Source: Bacillota bacterium
GTDB lineage: Bacteria; Bacillota; Clostridia; Christensenellales; CAG-138
Length of the DNA stretch: 29,480 bases
Reading direction: 5' to 3'
Assembly: GCA_023435025.1 (NCBI GenBank)
Contig: JAEYSE010000059.1
Location: forward strand, 1 to 29,480
A model generated the notes under the pieces. It was not told the DNA's origin. It ran no database searches and saw only the letters and a list, made by a program, of their open reading frames with translations. Positions 7,277-14,633 of this stretch are shown here, one piece after another. Both the position numbers and the translations under genes were made by a program. How positions within the stretch are numbered: the stretch's first letter is position 1; each line of letters starts with the position of its first letter.

Positions 7277-8437
7277 ATGAAGAAAGTATTTGCCTTACTT
7301 TTGGCGCTGATGATGGTGCTTGGCGCTGTCGCTTGCACGCCGGCAGAACAGCCCGCAGCGGAAACCCCCGCACCGGCAGTGACCGAGGCCCCCGCACCGG
7401 AAGCGACTCCGGAAGCCACGCCCGAACCCGCAGCGACCGGCTTTGAAGTTGCTCTTATCACGGATATCGGCACCATCGATGACAAATCGTTCAACCAGGG
7501 CGCTTGGGAAGGCGTTGAAGCCTATGCCAAGGCCAATGGCAAAACCTACAAGTATTATCAGCCCACCGAACAGTCCAACGACGCGTATCTTGCCCAGATC
7601 GAAATTGCTGTTCAGAATGGCGCGAAGATCATTGTAACCCCGGGTTTCCTGTTTGAAACTCCGATCTTCATCGCACAGGATCAGTTTCCTGACGTTGCCT
7701 TCATACTGCTGGATGGTTCCCCCAACAATGGCGACTGGTCTGCCGGCGCACCCACCTACAAGACCGGCCCCAACACCGTTGGCGTTACCTATGCAGAGCA
7801 TGAATCCGGTTACCTTGCCGGCTATGCTGCTGTGAAGGATGGCAACACCAAGCTGGGCTTCATGGGCGGTATGGCGGTTCCCGCGGTCGTCCGTTTTGGT
7901 TACGGCTTTGCGCAGGGCGCAAATGACGCCGCCAAAGAGCTGGGCGTGAATGTTGACCTCATGTACCACTACACCGGCGGCTTTGATGCCACCCCCGAAG
8001 CGCAGGCCCTTGCCGCTTCCTGGTACAACAACGGCACCGAAGTCATATTCGCATGCGGCGGCGCTGTCGGCTTCTCCGTATTCGCGGCTGCTGAAGCTGC
8101 GGGCGCAAAGAGCATCGGCGTTGACGTAGACCAGTCCGGCGAAAGCGCTACCGTTATCACCTCTGCTATGAAGTCTCTGGCGCCGGGCGTCGAGATGCTC
8201 ATCAAGCAGTTCTATGACGGCACGTTCCCCGGTGGCCAGGGTCTTGTGTTGGATGCTTCCAACAATTCCGTCGGTCTGCCGTTCGCCTCTTCCAAGTTCG
8301 CTACCTTCACGCAGGCGGATTATGACGCCCTGTTCGCAAAGGTTGCGGCCAAGGAAATCACCATTGTCACGGATAAGACTGCTGAAAGCGCGGATAAACT
8401 TGAGCTTGCCAACGTGAAAGTTACCGTCGTCGAATAA
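7277..8437 (+). CDS. BmpA/PnrA-type nucleoside-binding lipoprotein of an ABC transporter
   Basis: The start is ATG 7277 after GGAGGAG; an upstream in-frame TTG (7256) overlaps that site and is not used. The 386-residue protein has a lipoprotein signal (MKKVFALLLALMMVLGAVAC, Cys20 lipidated). A low-complexity Ala/Pro/Glu/Thr tether of about 35 residues follows, then the Bmp fold: EVALITDIGTIDDKSFNQGAWEG, KIIVTPGFLF, YAEHESGYLAGYAA, LGFMGGMAVPAVVRFGYGFAQG and IGVDVDQSG. This family binds purine and other nucleosides outside the cell for the NupOPQ-type transporter encoded just downstream. Skewed Ala/Gly-rich, C-ending codons suggest high expression. A strong terminator after it would let it be made in excess over the membrane components. 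Confidence 0.92.
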   Translation: MKKVFALLLALMMVLGAVACTPAEQPAAETPAPAVTEAPAPEATPEATPEPAATGFEVALITDIGTIDDKSFNQGAWEGVEAYAKANGKTYKYYQPTEQSNDAYLAQIEIAVQNGAKIIVTPGFLFETPIFIAQDQFPDVAFILLDGSPNNGDWSAGAPTYKTGPNTVGVTYAEHESGYLAGYAAVKDGNTKLGFMGGMAVPAVVRFGYGFAQGANDAAKELGVNVDLMYHYTGGFDATPEAQALAASWYNNGTEVIFACGGAVGFSVFAAAEAAGAKSIGVDVDQSGESATVITSAMKSLAPGVEMLIKQFYDGTFPGGQGLVLDASNNSVGLPFASSKFATFTQADYDALFAKVAAKEITIVTDKTAESADKLELANVKVTVVE

Positions 8438-8451
8438 CCTTTATTGCTGCA

Positions 8452-8490
8452 AAGAGGCAGGCAGGCCAGAATCTGCCTGCCTCTTTTTTT
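8452..8490 (+). terminator. Strong terminator between the binding lipoprotein and the ATPase gene
   Basis: A perfect 13-base stem (AAGAGGCAGGCAG at 8452-8464 paired with CTGCCTGCCTCTT at 8473-8485) encloses an 8-base loop and runs into a T tract ending at 8490. It should stop most transcripts after the lipoprotein gene, with partial read-through into the transporter genes. Confidence 0.9.
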
Positions 8491-8534
8491 CAGGCTGCCT
8501 AATAGTTTTTGTTTCTTCTTTGTTCATATTCCGG

Positions 8535-8580
8535 TATAATTAAACCATGACATCTCTATTCTTCGAATGAGTGATTCGAA
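8535..8580 (+). promoter_or_regulatory. Second promoter and inverted repeat ahead of the transporter ATPase
   Basis: A perfect -10 box TATAAT lies at 8535-8540 with only a weak T-rich -35 region (TTTCTT, 8512-8517). Just downstream of the likely start point is a perfect inverted repeat, TTCGAAT-GAGTG-ATTCGAA (8562-8580), placed as a possible operator. The start codon of the ATPase gene is 41 bases further on. Confidence 0.45.
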
Positions 8581-8621
8581 TAAGATGCATCAACACACAT
8601 ATGTAGAGTAGGAGTGACGGC

Positions 8622-10148
8622 ATGAGTTATGTGATCGAAATGCTTCACATTACCAAGACATTCCCCGGCATCATTGCAAACGACGATATCACGCTGCAAT
8701 TAAAAAAGGGAGAAATCCATGCGCTCCTGGGGGAGAACGGTGCGGGAAAATCCACCCTTATGAGCGTACTTTTCGGCCTTTATCAGGCGGAGCAGGGTAC
8801 CATCAAAAAGGATGGTAAAGACGTAAAAATTTTAAACCCCAACGACGCCAACGCGCTGGGAATCGGTATGGTGCACCAGCACTTTAAACTCGTTCATAAT
8901 TTCACGGTACTGCAGAATATCATTTTGGGCGTAGAGACCACGAGAAACGGCTTTCTGCGGATGGATGAAGCGCGCAAAAAGGTGGTTGACCTGTCCGAGC
9001 GTTACGGTCTTAAGGTAGATCCGGATGCGATGGTGGAGGATATTACCGTCGGCATGCAGCAGCGTGTCGAAATACTCAAAATGCTTTACCGTGAAAATGA
9101 AATATTGATATTCGACGAGCCTACGGCGGTATTGACGCCGCAGGAGATTGAAGAACTGATGAAGATCATGCGAGGCCTCACGCAGGAAGGCAAGTCCATA
9201 CTCTTCATCACCCACAAGCTCAATGAAATCAAGGCTGTCGCAGACCGGTGCACGGTGCTGCGCAAGGGTAAGTATATCGGCACAATCGACGTCGCGGAGA
9301 CCACCAAAGAGGAAATGTCCGAAATGATGGTGGGCCGCAAGGTCATGCTCGAGGTGGACAAGGATGTACCCAATATCGGCGCGCCGGTATTTGAGGTCAA
9401 GAACCTGACCGTTTCCTCCAGGCATCATGCCAAGAAAACCGTAAACAATGTATCCTTCTCTGTGCGCAAGGGGGAAATCGTCTGTATAGCGGGCATCGAT
9501 GGCAACGGCCAAAGCGAGCTTGTGCAGGCGTTGACCGGTCTCATTCAGCCAGAAAGCGGCGCAATCCTTTTAAACGGGCAGGACATTACACACAAGAGCA
9601 TCCGTGCGCGAAACGTGCTGGGTATGGCTCATATCCCTGAGGACAGGCACAAGCACGGCCTGGTGCTCGATTATACGCTGGAAGATAACCTCGTGCTCAA
9701 AAAATACTTTACACGGGAGTTCCAGAAGGGCGGCTTTCGAAATTTTAAAAAGACGCGCGCCTATTCGGAGGCGCTTATCAAACGTTTTGACATCCGCAGC
9801 GGCCAGGGGCCCGTTACTTCCGCGCGCAGCATGAGCGGAGGTAACCAGCAAAAGGCAATCGTCGCCCGTGAAATCGATTATGATCCGGAAATTTTGATTG
9901 CAGTGCAGCCTACCCGTGGCTTGGACGTCGGTGCGATCGAATACATCCATAAGCAGCTGGTTGTACAGCGCGACCAGGGCAAGGCGGTGCTCTTAGTTTC
10001 CCTGGAACTGGACGAGGTGATGAATGTCAGCGACCGCATACTCGTGATATACGAGGGAGCGATTGTGGGCGAATTTGACCCCAAAGAGATTACCGTGCAG
10101 GAACTGGGTCTCTATATGGCGGGTTCCAAAAGGAGGCAGGCGCAATGA
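8622..10148 (+). CDS. Nucleoside ABC transporter ATP-binding protein (NupO/YufO type, two ATPase domains)
   Basis: The 508-residue protein contains two ABC domains. Domain 1 is complete: Walker A GENGAGKST (37-45), a reduced signature VGMQQR (143-148), Walker B ILIFDEP (161-167) and His198 in the switch loop (ITHKL). Domain 2 has a degenerate Walker A (GIDGNGQSE, 291-299, Gln for Lys), an intact signature MSGGNQQK (404-411) and Walker B ILIAVQPTRGLD (424-435), in which the usual catalytic Glu is Gln. This asymmetry is normal for sugar- and nucleoside-type importers, where a single polypeptide drives two permeases. It lies on the cytoplasmic face of the membrane. Its stop overlaps the next start (ATGA), so translation is coupled to the first permease. 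Confidence 0.95.
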   Translation: MSYVIEMLHITKTFPGIIANDDITLQLKKGEIHALLGENGAGKSTLMSVLFGLYQAEQGTIKKDGKDVKILNPNDANALGIGMVHQHFKLVHNFTVLQNIILGVETTRNGFLRMDEARKKVVDLSERYGLKVDPDAMVEDITVGMQQRVEILKMLYRENEILIFDEPTAVLTPQEIEELMKIMRGLTQEGKSILFITHKLNEIKAVADRCTVLRKGKYIGTIDVAETTKEEMSEMMVGRKVMLEVDKDVPNIGAPVFEVKNLTVSSRHHAKKTVNNVSFSVRKGEIVCIAGIDGNGQSELVQALTGLIQPESGAILLNGQDITHKSIRARNVLGMAHIPEDRHKHGLVLDYTLEDNLVLKKYFTREFQKGGFRNFKKTRAYSEALIKRFDIRSGQGPVTSARSMSGGNQQKAIVAREIDYDPEILIAVQPTRGLDVGAIEYIHKQLVVQRDQGKAVLLVSLELDEVMNVSDRILVIYEGAIVGEFDPKEITVQELGLYMAGSKRRQAQ

Positions 10149-11326
10149 AGAAAGTAAAGAGTATCGTCCGAAGCGCAGGGTTTACAAGCGCCGCTGCTTC
10201 CGTTACCGCTATATTGGTGGGTATGTTATTCGGATTCATCATTATGCTCGTCAGTAACTCAAAGCAAGCGCTGGAGGGCTTCGCCATTATATTGGAAGGC
10301 GGCTTTGGCGGCGGCGCAAAGGGCGTCGGGCAGACGTTCTATTACGCTATTCCCATGATACTGACGGGCCTTTCGGTGGGTTTCGCGTTTAAGACGGGCC
10401 TGTTTAATATCGGCGCATCCGGTCAGTTTACGGTGGGCGCTTTCGTGGCGATATTCATCGGCATCAAATGGACGTTCCTGCCGGCTCCCTGGCACTGGAT
10501 CGTGGCGTTAATGGGTTCCGCTGTCGCCGGAGGTCTATGGGCGCTTATCCCCGGCCTCTTCAAGGCGTATCTCAACGTGAACGAGGTCATTTCCTCCATC
10601 ATGATGAACTACATCGGGTTGTTCGTGGTGAACTTCCTGATGAAGTTACCGGCATTGAAATCCCCGCCGCCGCTGTTTGACTCCACGATGAACCTTTCCG
10701 CCAACACGGCGGCTTCATCCGTAATTCCCAAAGGGTTCTTAGAAAAGCTGTTTCCCGGCTCTACCGTGAACTACGGCATATTCATAGCAATCGCCGTCGC
10801 GATCGTCATATACATCGTGCTTAACAAAACGACGTTTGGCTATGAACTCAAAGCATGCGGCTACAACCGCCATGCAAGCAAGTACGCGGGCATCAATGAG
10901 CGGCGCAATATTGTGCTTTCCATGGTCATATCTGGGGCTTTGTCCGGTCTTGGCGGCGGCCTTGTGTACCTTTCCGGCGCGAACGGGCGACGCTACAAAG
11001 TGGTGGACATGCTCTTAGGCGATGGCTTTAACGGCATCTCCGTGGCGCTATTGGGGCTCAACAATCCGCTTGGGATCATTTTCTCTGCATTGTTCATTGC
11101 ATACATCACAATGGGCGGCGAATATCTCCAGAGGCTGGATTTCGCGGTGGAAATCATTGATATCATCACAGCCGCCATCATTTACTTCAGCGCGTTCGCG
11201 CTTGTTTTCCGCTCGTTTGTAAAAAAACTGACCGGCGCCAAGGATGTGCTTCAGGTCGTAGAGACGGGCACGCCGAGCACGGCCGCCTTTGAAGCTGAGA
11301 AGACAGAAGAGGAGGGTAAAGAATAA
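10145..11326 (+). CDS. Nucleoside ABC transporter permease (NupP/YufP type)
   Basis: This is a 393-residue integral membrane protein of the BPD_transp_2 (LivH/RbsC-like) family. An N-terminal transmembrane helix (about 17-37) is followed by eight or more hydrophobic segments. The conserved VNEVISSIMMNYIGLFVVNFL, GYELKACGYNRHASKYAGIN (the cytoplasmic loop that contacts the ATPase) and GDGFNGISVALLGLNNPLGI stretches are typical of the larger permease of BmpA-linked nucleoside importers. The start overlaps the ATPase stop by four bases, with AGGAGGCAGG upstream. The charged C-terminal tail is rich in Glu and Lys. It pairs with the smaller permease encoded next to form the channel. Confidence 0.93.
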   Translation: MKKVKSIVRSAGFTSAAASVTAILVGMLFGFIIMLVSNSKQALEGFAIILEGGFGGGAKGVGQTFYYAIPMILTGLSVGFAFKTGLFNIGASGQFTVGAFVAIFIGIKWTFLPAPWHWIVALMGSAVAGGLWALIPGLFKAYLNVNEVISSIMMNYIGLFVVNFLMKLPALKSPPPLFDSTMNLSANTAASSVIPKGFLEKLFPGSTVNYGIFIAIAVAIVIYIVLNKTTFGYELKACGYNRHASKYAGINERRNIVLSMVISGALSGLGGGLVYLSGANGRRYKVVDMLLGDGFNGISVALLGLNNPLGIIFSALFIAYITMGGEYLQRLDFAVEIIDIITAAIIYFSAFALVFRSFVKKLTGAKDVLQVVETGTPSTAAFEAEKTEEEGKE

Positions 11327-12291
11327 TGGATATCCTGTATTTCCTCGTACAGCAGATGATGATGTTTTCCATCCCTCTTTTAGTCGTGGCTTTGGGCGGG
11401 CTGTTCAGTGAGCGCGCCGGCGTGGTGAACATCGCACTCGAGGGCATTATGATCATAGGCGGGTTCTCGAGCATCCTGTTTATCAACTTTATGCAGAATA
11501 TGGGGGTCATGGACGGACAGATATTGCTTCTGTGCGCCACTCTCGTCGCGGCAATTTCCGGCGGCGTGTTCTCGCTGCTGCATGCCTACGCCGCGATCAA
11601 CATGAAGGCGGACCAAACCATCAGCGGTACGGCCCTCAACATGTTTGCGCCCGCGTTTGCCGTATTTGCCGCGCGCATGATACAGGAAAACGGCGTACAA
11701 CAGATAACGTTCAACAATACGTTCCGCATTGCGGAGGTCCCTGTATTGAGCAAGATTCCCGTACTGGGCGATATGTTCTTCAAGCAGTCCTTCATCACCA
11801 CGTATATCGGCTTTGGCTTACTGATTGTGGCGGTGGTGCTGCTGTACAGAACGCGGTTTGGCCTAAGGCTACGCGCCTGTGGTGAACATCCTCAGGCTGC
11901 GGACTCGGTTGGTATCAACGTATACAAAATGCGCTATGCAGGTGTTGCCATATCCGGTATGCTTGCGGGCCTGGGTGGGCTGGTATTCGTTGTGCCCACC
12001 TCCACAAATTTCAACGCCACCGTGGCCGGATACGGGTTCTTAGGTATTGCGGTGCTGATATTCGGGCAATGGAAGCCGATGCGTATTCTCTTCGCGGCGC
12101 TGTTCTTCGGACTTATGAAGACAATTTCCTCTTCGTATTCCGGTATTCCGGTGCTGCTGGATCTTGGCATCAACAGCTATATCTACAAAATGATACCGTA
12201 CATCGCCACACTCGTCGTGCTTGCGTTCACTTCCAAAAACTCGCAGGCGCCGCGCGCGGCCGGCCAGCCCTACGACAAGGGCAGCCGTTAG
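11326..12291 (+). CDS. Nucleoside ABC transporter permease (NupQ/YufQ type)
   Basis: The 321-residue, strongly hydrophobic protein is the second BPD_transp_2 permease. Characteristic segments are PLLVVALGGLFSERAGVVNIALEG near the N-terminus (13-36), ADQTISGTALNMFAPAFAVF, TRFGLRLRACGEHPQAADSVGIN (coupling loop to the ATPase) and VAGYGFLGIAVLIFGQWKP. The ATG shares one base with the stop of the preceding gene (TAATG), so the two permeases are translationally coupled, which fits equal amounts in the complex. It is followed after 9 bases by the thymidine kinase gene, extending the operon from uptake into salvage. Confidence 0.93.
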   Translation: MDILYFLVQQMMMFSIPLLVVALGGLFSERAGVVNIALEGIMIIGGFSSILFINFMQNMGVMDGQILLLCATLVAAISGGVFSLLHAYAAINMKADQTISGTALNMFAPAFAVFAARMIQENGVQQITFNNTFRIAEVPVLSKIPVLGDMFFKQSFITTYIGFGLLIVAVVLLYRTRFGLRLRACGEHPQAADSVGINVYKMRYAGVAISGMLAGLGGLVFVVPTSTNFNATVAGYGFLGIAVLIFGQWKPMRILFAALFFGLMKTISSSYSGIPVLLDLGINSYIYKMIPYIATLVVLAFTSKNSQAPRAAGQPYDKGSR

Positions 12292-12300
12292 GAGATTTAG

Positions 12301-12894
12301 ATGGCAAAACTGTATTACCGGTATGGGGCCATGGGCTCCAGTAAAAGCGCGAACGCTCTTATGGTCAAGCACAATTACGGCGAACGCGGGCAGCAGGCTT
12401 TGCTTCTTAAACCCGCCGTCGATCAACGGGATGGGGAACATCTGATTGCCTCCCGCTGTGGACTTGAAGGGGAATGCCTGCTGTTCCACGAGATGGATGT
12501 ACAAGCCGTACAGGCCCACAAATATGACTGCATCATAGTGGATGAAGCGCAGTTTCTAAACAAGAGCGAAGTGGAGCTTCTTGTGGAAATTGTGGACGTA
12601 TATGACGTTCCCGTCATTTGTTACGGCCTCAGGGCGGATTTTCAGGGCAATTTCTTTGCGGGCAGCCAGTGGCTGATGGCCTGGGCAGACACAATAGAAG
12701 AGGTCAAGACCATCTGCTGGTGCGGCAGGAAGGCCACGTTCAACGCGCGCCTGGACGGCAACGGCGGCATCACCAAGGTCGGAGAGCAGGTGGTATTGGG
12801 CGCAAACGACAAATATATCGGCCTTTGCCGCAGGCATTGGGCGCAGGGCGACCCCGGGCCGGGGCTGCGCAAAGCGGATCTGGAAAAGAAATGA
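12301..12894 (+). CDS. tdk: Thymidine kinase
   Basis: The enzyme phosphorylates thymidine (and deoxyuridine) to dTMP with ATP in the cytoplasm, trapping the imported nucleoside. The 197-residue protein has the P-loop GAMGSSKS (9-16), the DEAQF motif (81-85) with the probable catalytic Glu82, the substrate-lasso region GLRADFQGNFFAGS (109-122) and the structural zinc site from Cys139, Cys141 (CWC) and Cys176 with His179 (CRRHW). The C-x-C spacing and the TICWCGRKA block recall the enterobacterial Tdk type. The ribosome site TAGGAG precedes the ATG. It lies 9 bases after the permease gene and overlaps the next gene by four bases, so it belongs to the nucleoside operon. Confidence 0.95.
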   Translation: MAKLYYRYGAMGSSKSANALMVKHNYGERGQQALLLKPAVDQRDGEHLIASRCGLEGECLLFHEMDVQAVQAHKYDCIIVDEAQFLNKSEVELLVEIVDVYDVPVICYGLRADFQGNFFAGSQWLMAWADTIEEVKTICWCGRKATFNARLDGNGGITKVGEQVVLGANDKYIGLCRRHWAQGDPGPGLRKADLEKK

Positions 12895-13298
12895 ACTATT
12901 ATATCGCGAGCGGGCTTGAGAATGCGGAGCGGGTCGGCCTCGCGGCGCAAGCGCTTTCCCGCCATACACGTACATACGATTGGACCGCGCATGGCGATAT
13001 CCGGCGCGAAGGGCCGGAACGCATGCGGCGTGTTTCCTGCACGGAGCTTGAAGCGGTCATTTCAGCCGATCTGGTGCTTGTATTGTTGCCAGGCGGCAAA
13101 GGTACGCATACCGAACTTGGCGCGGCGCTGTCTACCGGGCAGAATAAGCGCGTCATACTCTGGTCCGAAACGGGGAACGAGTTTAAGGCGGGGGAAGGGC
13201 AGACGCATCCCTCTGTATGCGCGTTCTACTTCCACCCTTGCTTAGAACGATGGGTTTGCCCGTTTGATGAGTTGTTGAAGCGCCTCCGCACGCTGTAG
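12891..13298 (+). CDS. Nucleoside 2-deoxyribosyltransferase-like protein
   Basis: The start ATG at 12891 overlaps the tdk stop (ATGA), giving 135 residues; the open frame extends upstream but only inside tdk. The protein matches the small nucleoside 2-deoxyribosyltransferase-like family: YYIASGLENAERV at the N-terminus, TYDWTAHGD (29-36), SADLVLVLLPGGKGTHTELGAA (58-79) and KRVILW. In characterised enzymes a Glu in the position of Glu75 (HTELG) attacks the deoxyribose, moving it between bases. Many short members of this group are uncharacterised, so deoxyribosyl transfer or nucleoside N-glycosidase activity is an inference, strengthened by the position after a nucleoside importer and thymidine kinase. 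It is the last gene of the operon. Confidence 0.75.
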   Translation: MNYYIASGLENAERVGLAAQALSRHTRTYDWTAHGDIRREGPERMRRVSCTELEAVISADLVLVLLPGGKGTHTELGAALSTGQNKRVILWSETGNEFKAGEGQTHPSVCAFYFHPCLERWVCPFDELLKRLRTL

Positions 13299-13324
13299 AT
13301 TTAAATAACTAAATTGCACACATA

Positions 13325-13357
13325 AAAACCGGCTCAAGCTTTGCTTGAGCCGGTTTT
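13325..13357. terminator. Bidirectional terminator shared by the nucleoside and flagellar operons
   Basis: A perfect 15-base inverted repeat (AAAACCGGCTCAAGC at 13325-13339 and its complement at 13343-13357) encloses a 3-base loop. The A run on one side and the T run on the other make it work in both directions. It sits between two convergent operons and should prevent collision transcripts. Confidence 0.93.
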
Positions 13358-13370
13358 CTTTTACTATGTT

Positions 13371-14633
13371 TTAGAGGGATTCGAGAAGCATCGCGGCTTT
13401 GCTTCCGCCAGTGGAAGAGATAATCTCGGTTACGCGCACACCGTAATTGTCGTCTATTACTACGACCTCTCCTCGGGCAAACAGCTTGCCGTTCACCATG
13501 ATATCCACCATTTCACCGGCCATCCGATTAAGAACCACGACGGAACCCATACTGAGGTTGAGGATCTCCTTGATACTCTTCTTGCACTGTCCAAGCTCAA
13601 CCGTGACCTGCAGCGGAACATCCAGAATAAGGCCAAGGCTGTCCCCAAATTCGCCCCGCTCATACGCGTTGCGGGCGGTGTCCTGATACGGATCGTCAAA
13701 TGATTGATATTGCATCGCTTTCACACTCACGCGGTTGGGTTCAGGCGCGCGCTGCGCCTGCGGCGGGTATGCGGCATTGACATACTGTGAAGGAGGCGCG
13801 TACTGCGGGTAATGCGGCTGCTGGGGAGGCATTGAAGGTATGGGCGGTACGGAGGGAGGCGGTGTCGCCTGTCGCATAGGCGGAGCTTCTGCCGGGGTCG
13901 CCTGAACCGGAACCTGCTTTAGAGCCTCTTTCGGCGGCGGAGTCACGGCTGCAGCCACCTTATTGGATTCGTCATCCATTTCTTTGAGCAGTACGCCCGT
14001 CAGCTTCTTGCCGAAATTAAACGGCATGATCTGCATGATGTCGCTGTTGAGAACATCCTGTATCTGCATGGCAAACCGGGTAACGATTATGGTATCGTGC
14101 CCGCAGATTAAAGATTCGAGGCTGTCTTCCTCCAGCGTGATCTTGCTTGTGTGCGGCGGCGCGATATTGACCGGCACCTTGATAATGTTCGAAAGTGAGG
14201 TGGAGGAGGAACCGATCATCTGGTTCATTACCTCGCCAATTGCGGAAAGCTGAAGCTCGCCAATCTCTTCGTCGGGGGAAACATTTCCGTCGCCACCCAT
14301 CAAAAGGTCGGTGATGATCAGCACGTCCTCGTTGCTGATGAGCAGTATGTTGTAGCCATCGATACCTTCCGTGTAGGAAACCTCGACAGCGACATACGGC
14401 TTTTTATACGGACCTACCTCCGCAAGGTTATTGGTGAGCATCACATGCGGAGTAGTAATGGAAACCTTTCTTCCCAACAACGAGGAAAGCGTGGTGGCTG
14501 AGGTTCCCATGCATATGTTTCCGATTTCGCCAAGCGCGTCTTTTTCATACTCGCTTAGCGGGTATTTTTCGTAATCGACTGGCGACGGATTCATATTAGT
14601 CGCAGTATCGTTGCCTCCTGTGGGGTTATTCAT
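13371..14633 (-). CDS. fliY: Flagellar motor switch phosphatase FliY
   Basis: The 420-residue protein combines a CheC/CheX-type phosphatase region (about 30-205) with a C-terminal FliN/SpoA domain (about 335-415). Two CheC active-site motifs are intact: DALGEIGN and SAIGEVMN, both of the form D/S-x3-E-x2-N. A Pro/Gln-rich linker of roughly 100 residues (225-320) separates the halves. FliY dephosphorylates CheY-P at the switch and forms part of the C-ring with FliM and FliG. Its N-terminus (MNNPTGGNDTATNMNPSP) lacks the EIDALL-type CheY-P-binding peptide found in the Bacillus protein. It overlaps fliM by eight bases and is the last gene of the flagellar operon, followed by the shared terminator. 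Confidence 0.93.
   Translation of the reverse strand: MNNPTGGNDTATNMNPSPVDYEKYPLSEYEKDALGEIGNICMGTSATTLSSLLGRKVSITTPHVMLTNNLAEVGPYKKPYVAVEVSYTEGIDGYNILLISNEDVLIITDLLMGGDGNVSPDEEIGELQLSAIGEVMNQMIGSSSTSLSNIIKVPVNIAPPHTSKITLEEDSLESLICGHDTIIVTRFAMQIQDVLNSDIMQIMPFNFGKKLTGVLLKEMDDESNKVAAAVTPPPKEALKQVPVQATPAEAPPMRQATPPPSVPPIPSMPPQQPHYPQYAPPSQYVNAAYPPQAQRAPEPNRVSVKAMQYQSFDDPYQDTARNAYERGEFGDSLGLILDVPLQVTVELGQCKKSIKEILNLSMGSVVVLNRMAGEMVDIMVNGKLFARGEVVVIDDNYGVRVTEIISSTGGSKAAMLLESL

Noticed and set aside
7378..7440. Repetitive Pro/Ala/Glu/Thr-coding DNA that looks like a tandem repeat
   Set aside because: It is the normal low-complexity tether after the lipidated cysteine of a surface lipoprotein, not a mobile or variable repeat array.
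7295..7969. Long open frame (224 codons) on the minus strand
   Set aside because: It lies opposite the clearly coding BmpA-type gene, has no ribosome site and no recognisable motif; it is a shadow caused by GC-biased codons.
12618..12890. Upstream extension of the deoxyribosyltransferase-like frame
   Set aside because: The extra 91 codons lie inside tdk in another frame and are not protein-like; the ATG at 12891 overlapping the tdk stop is the natural start.
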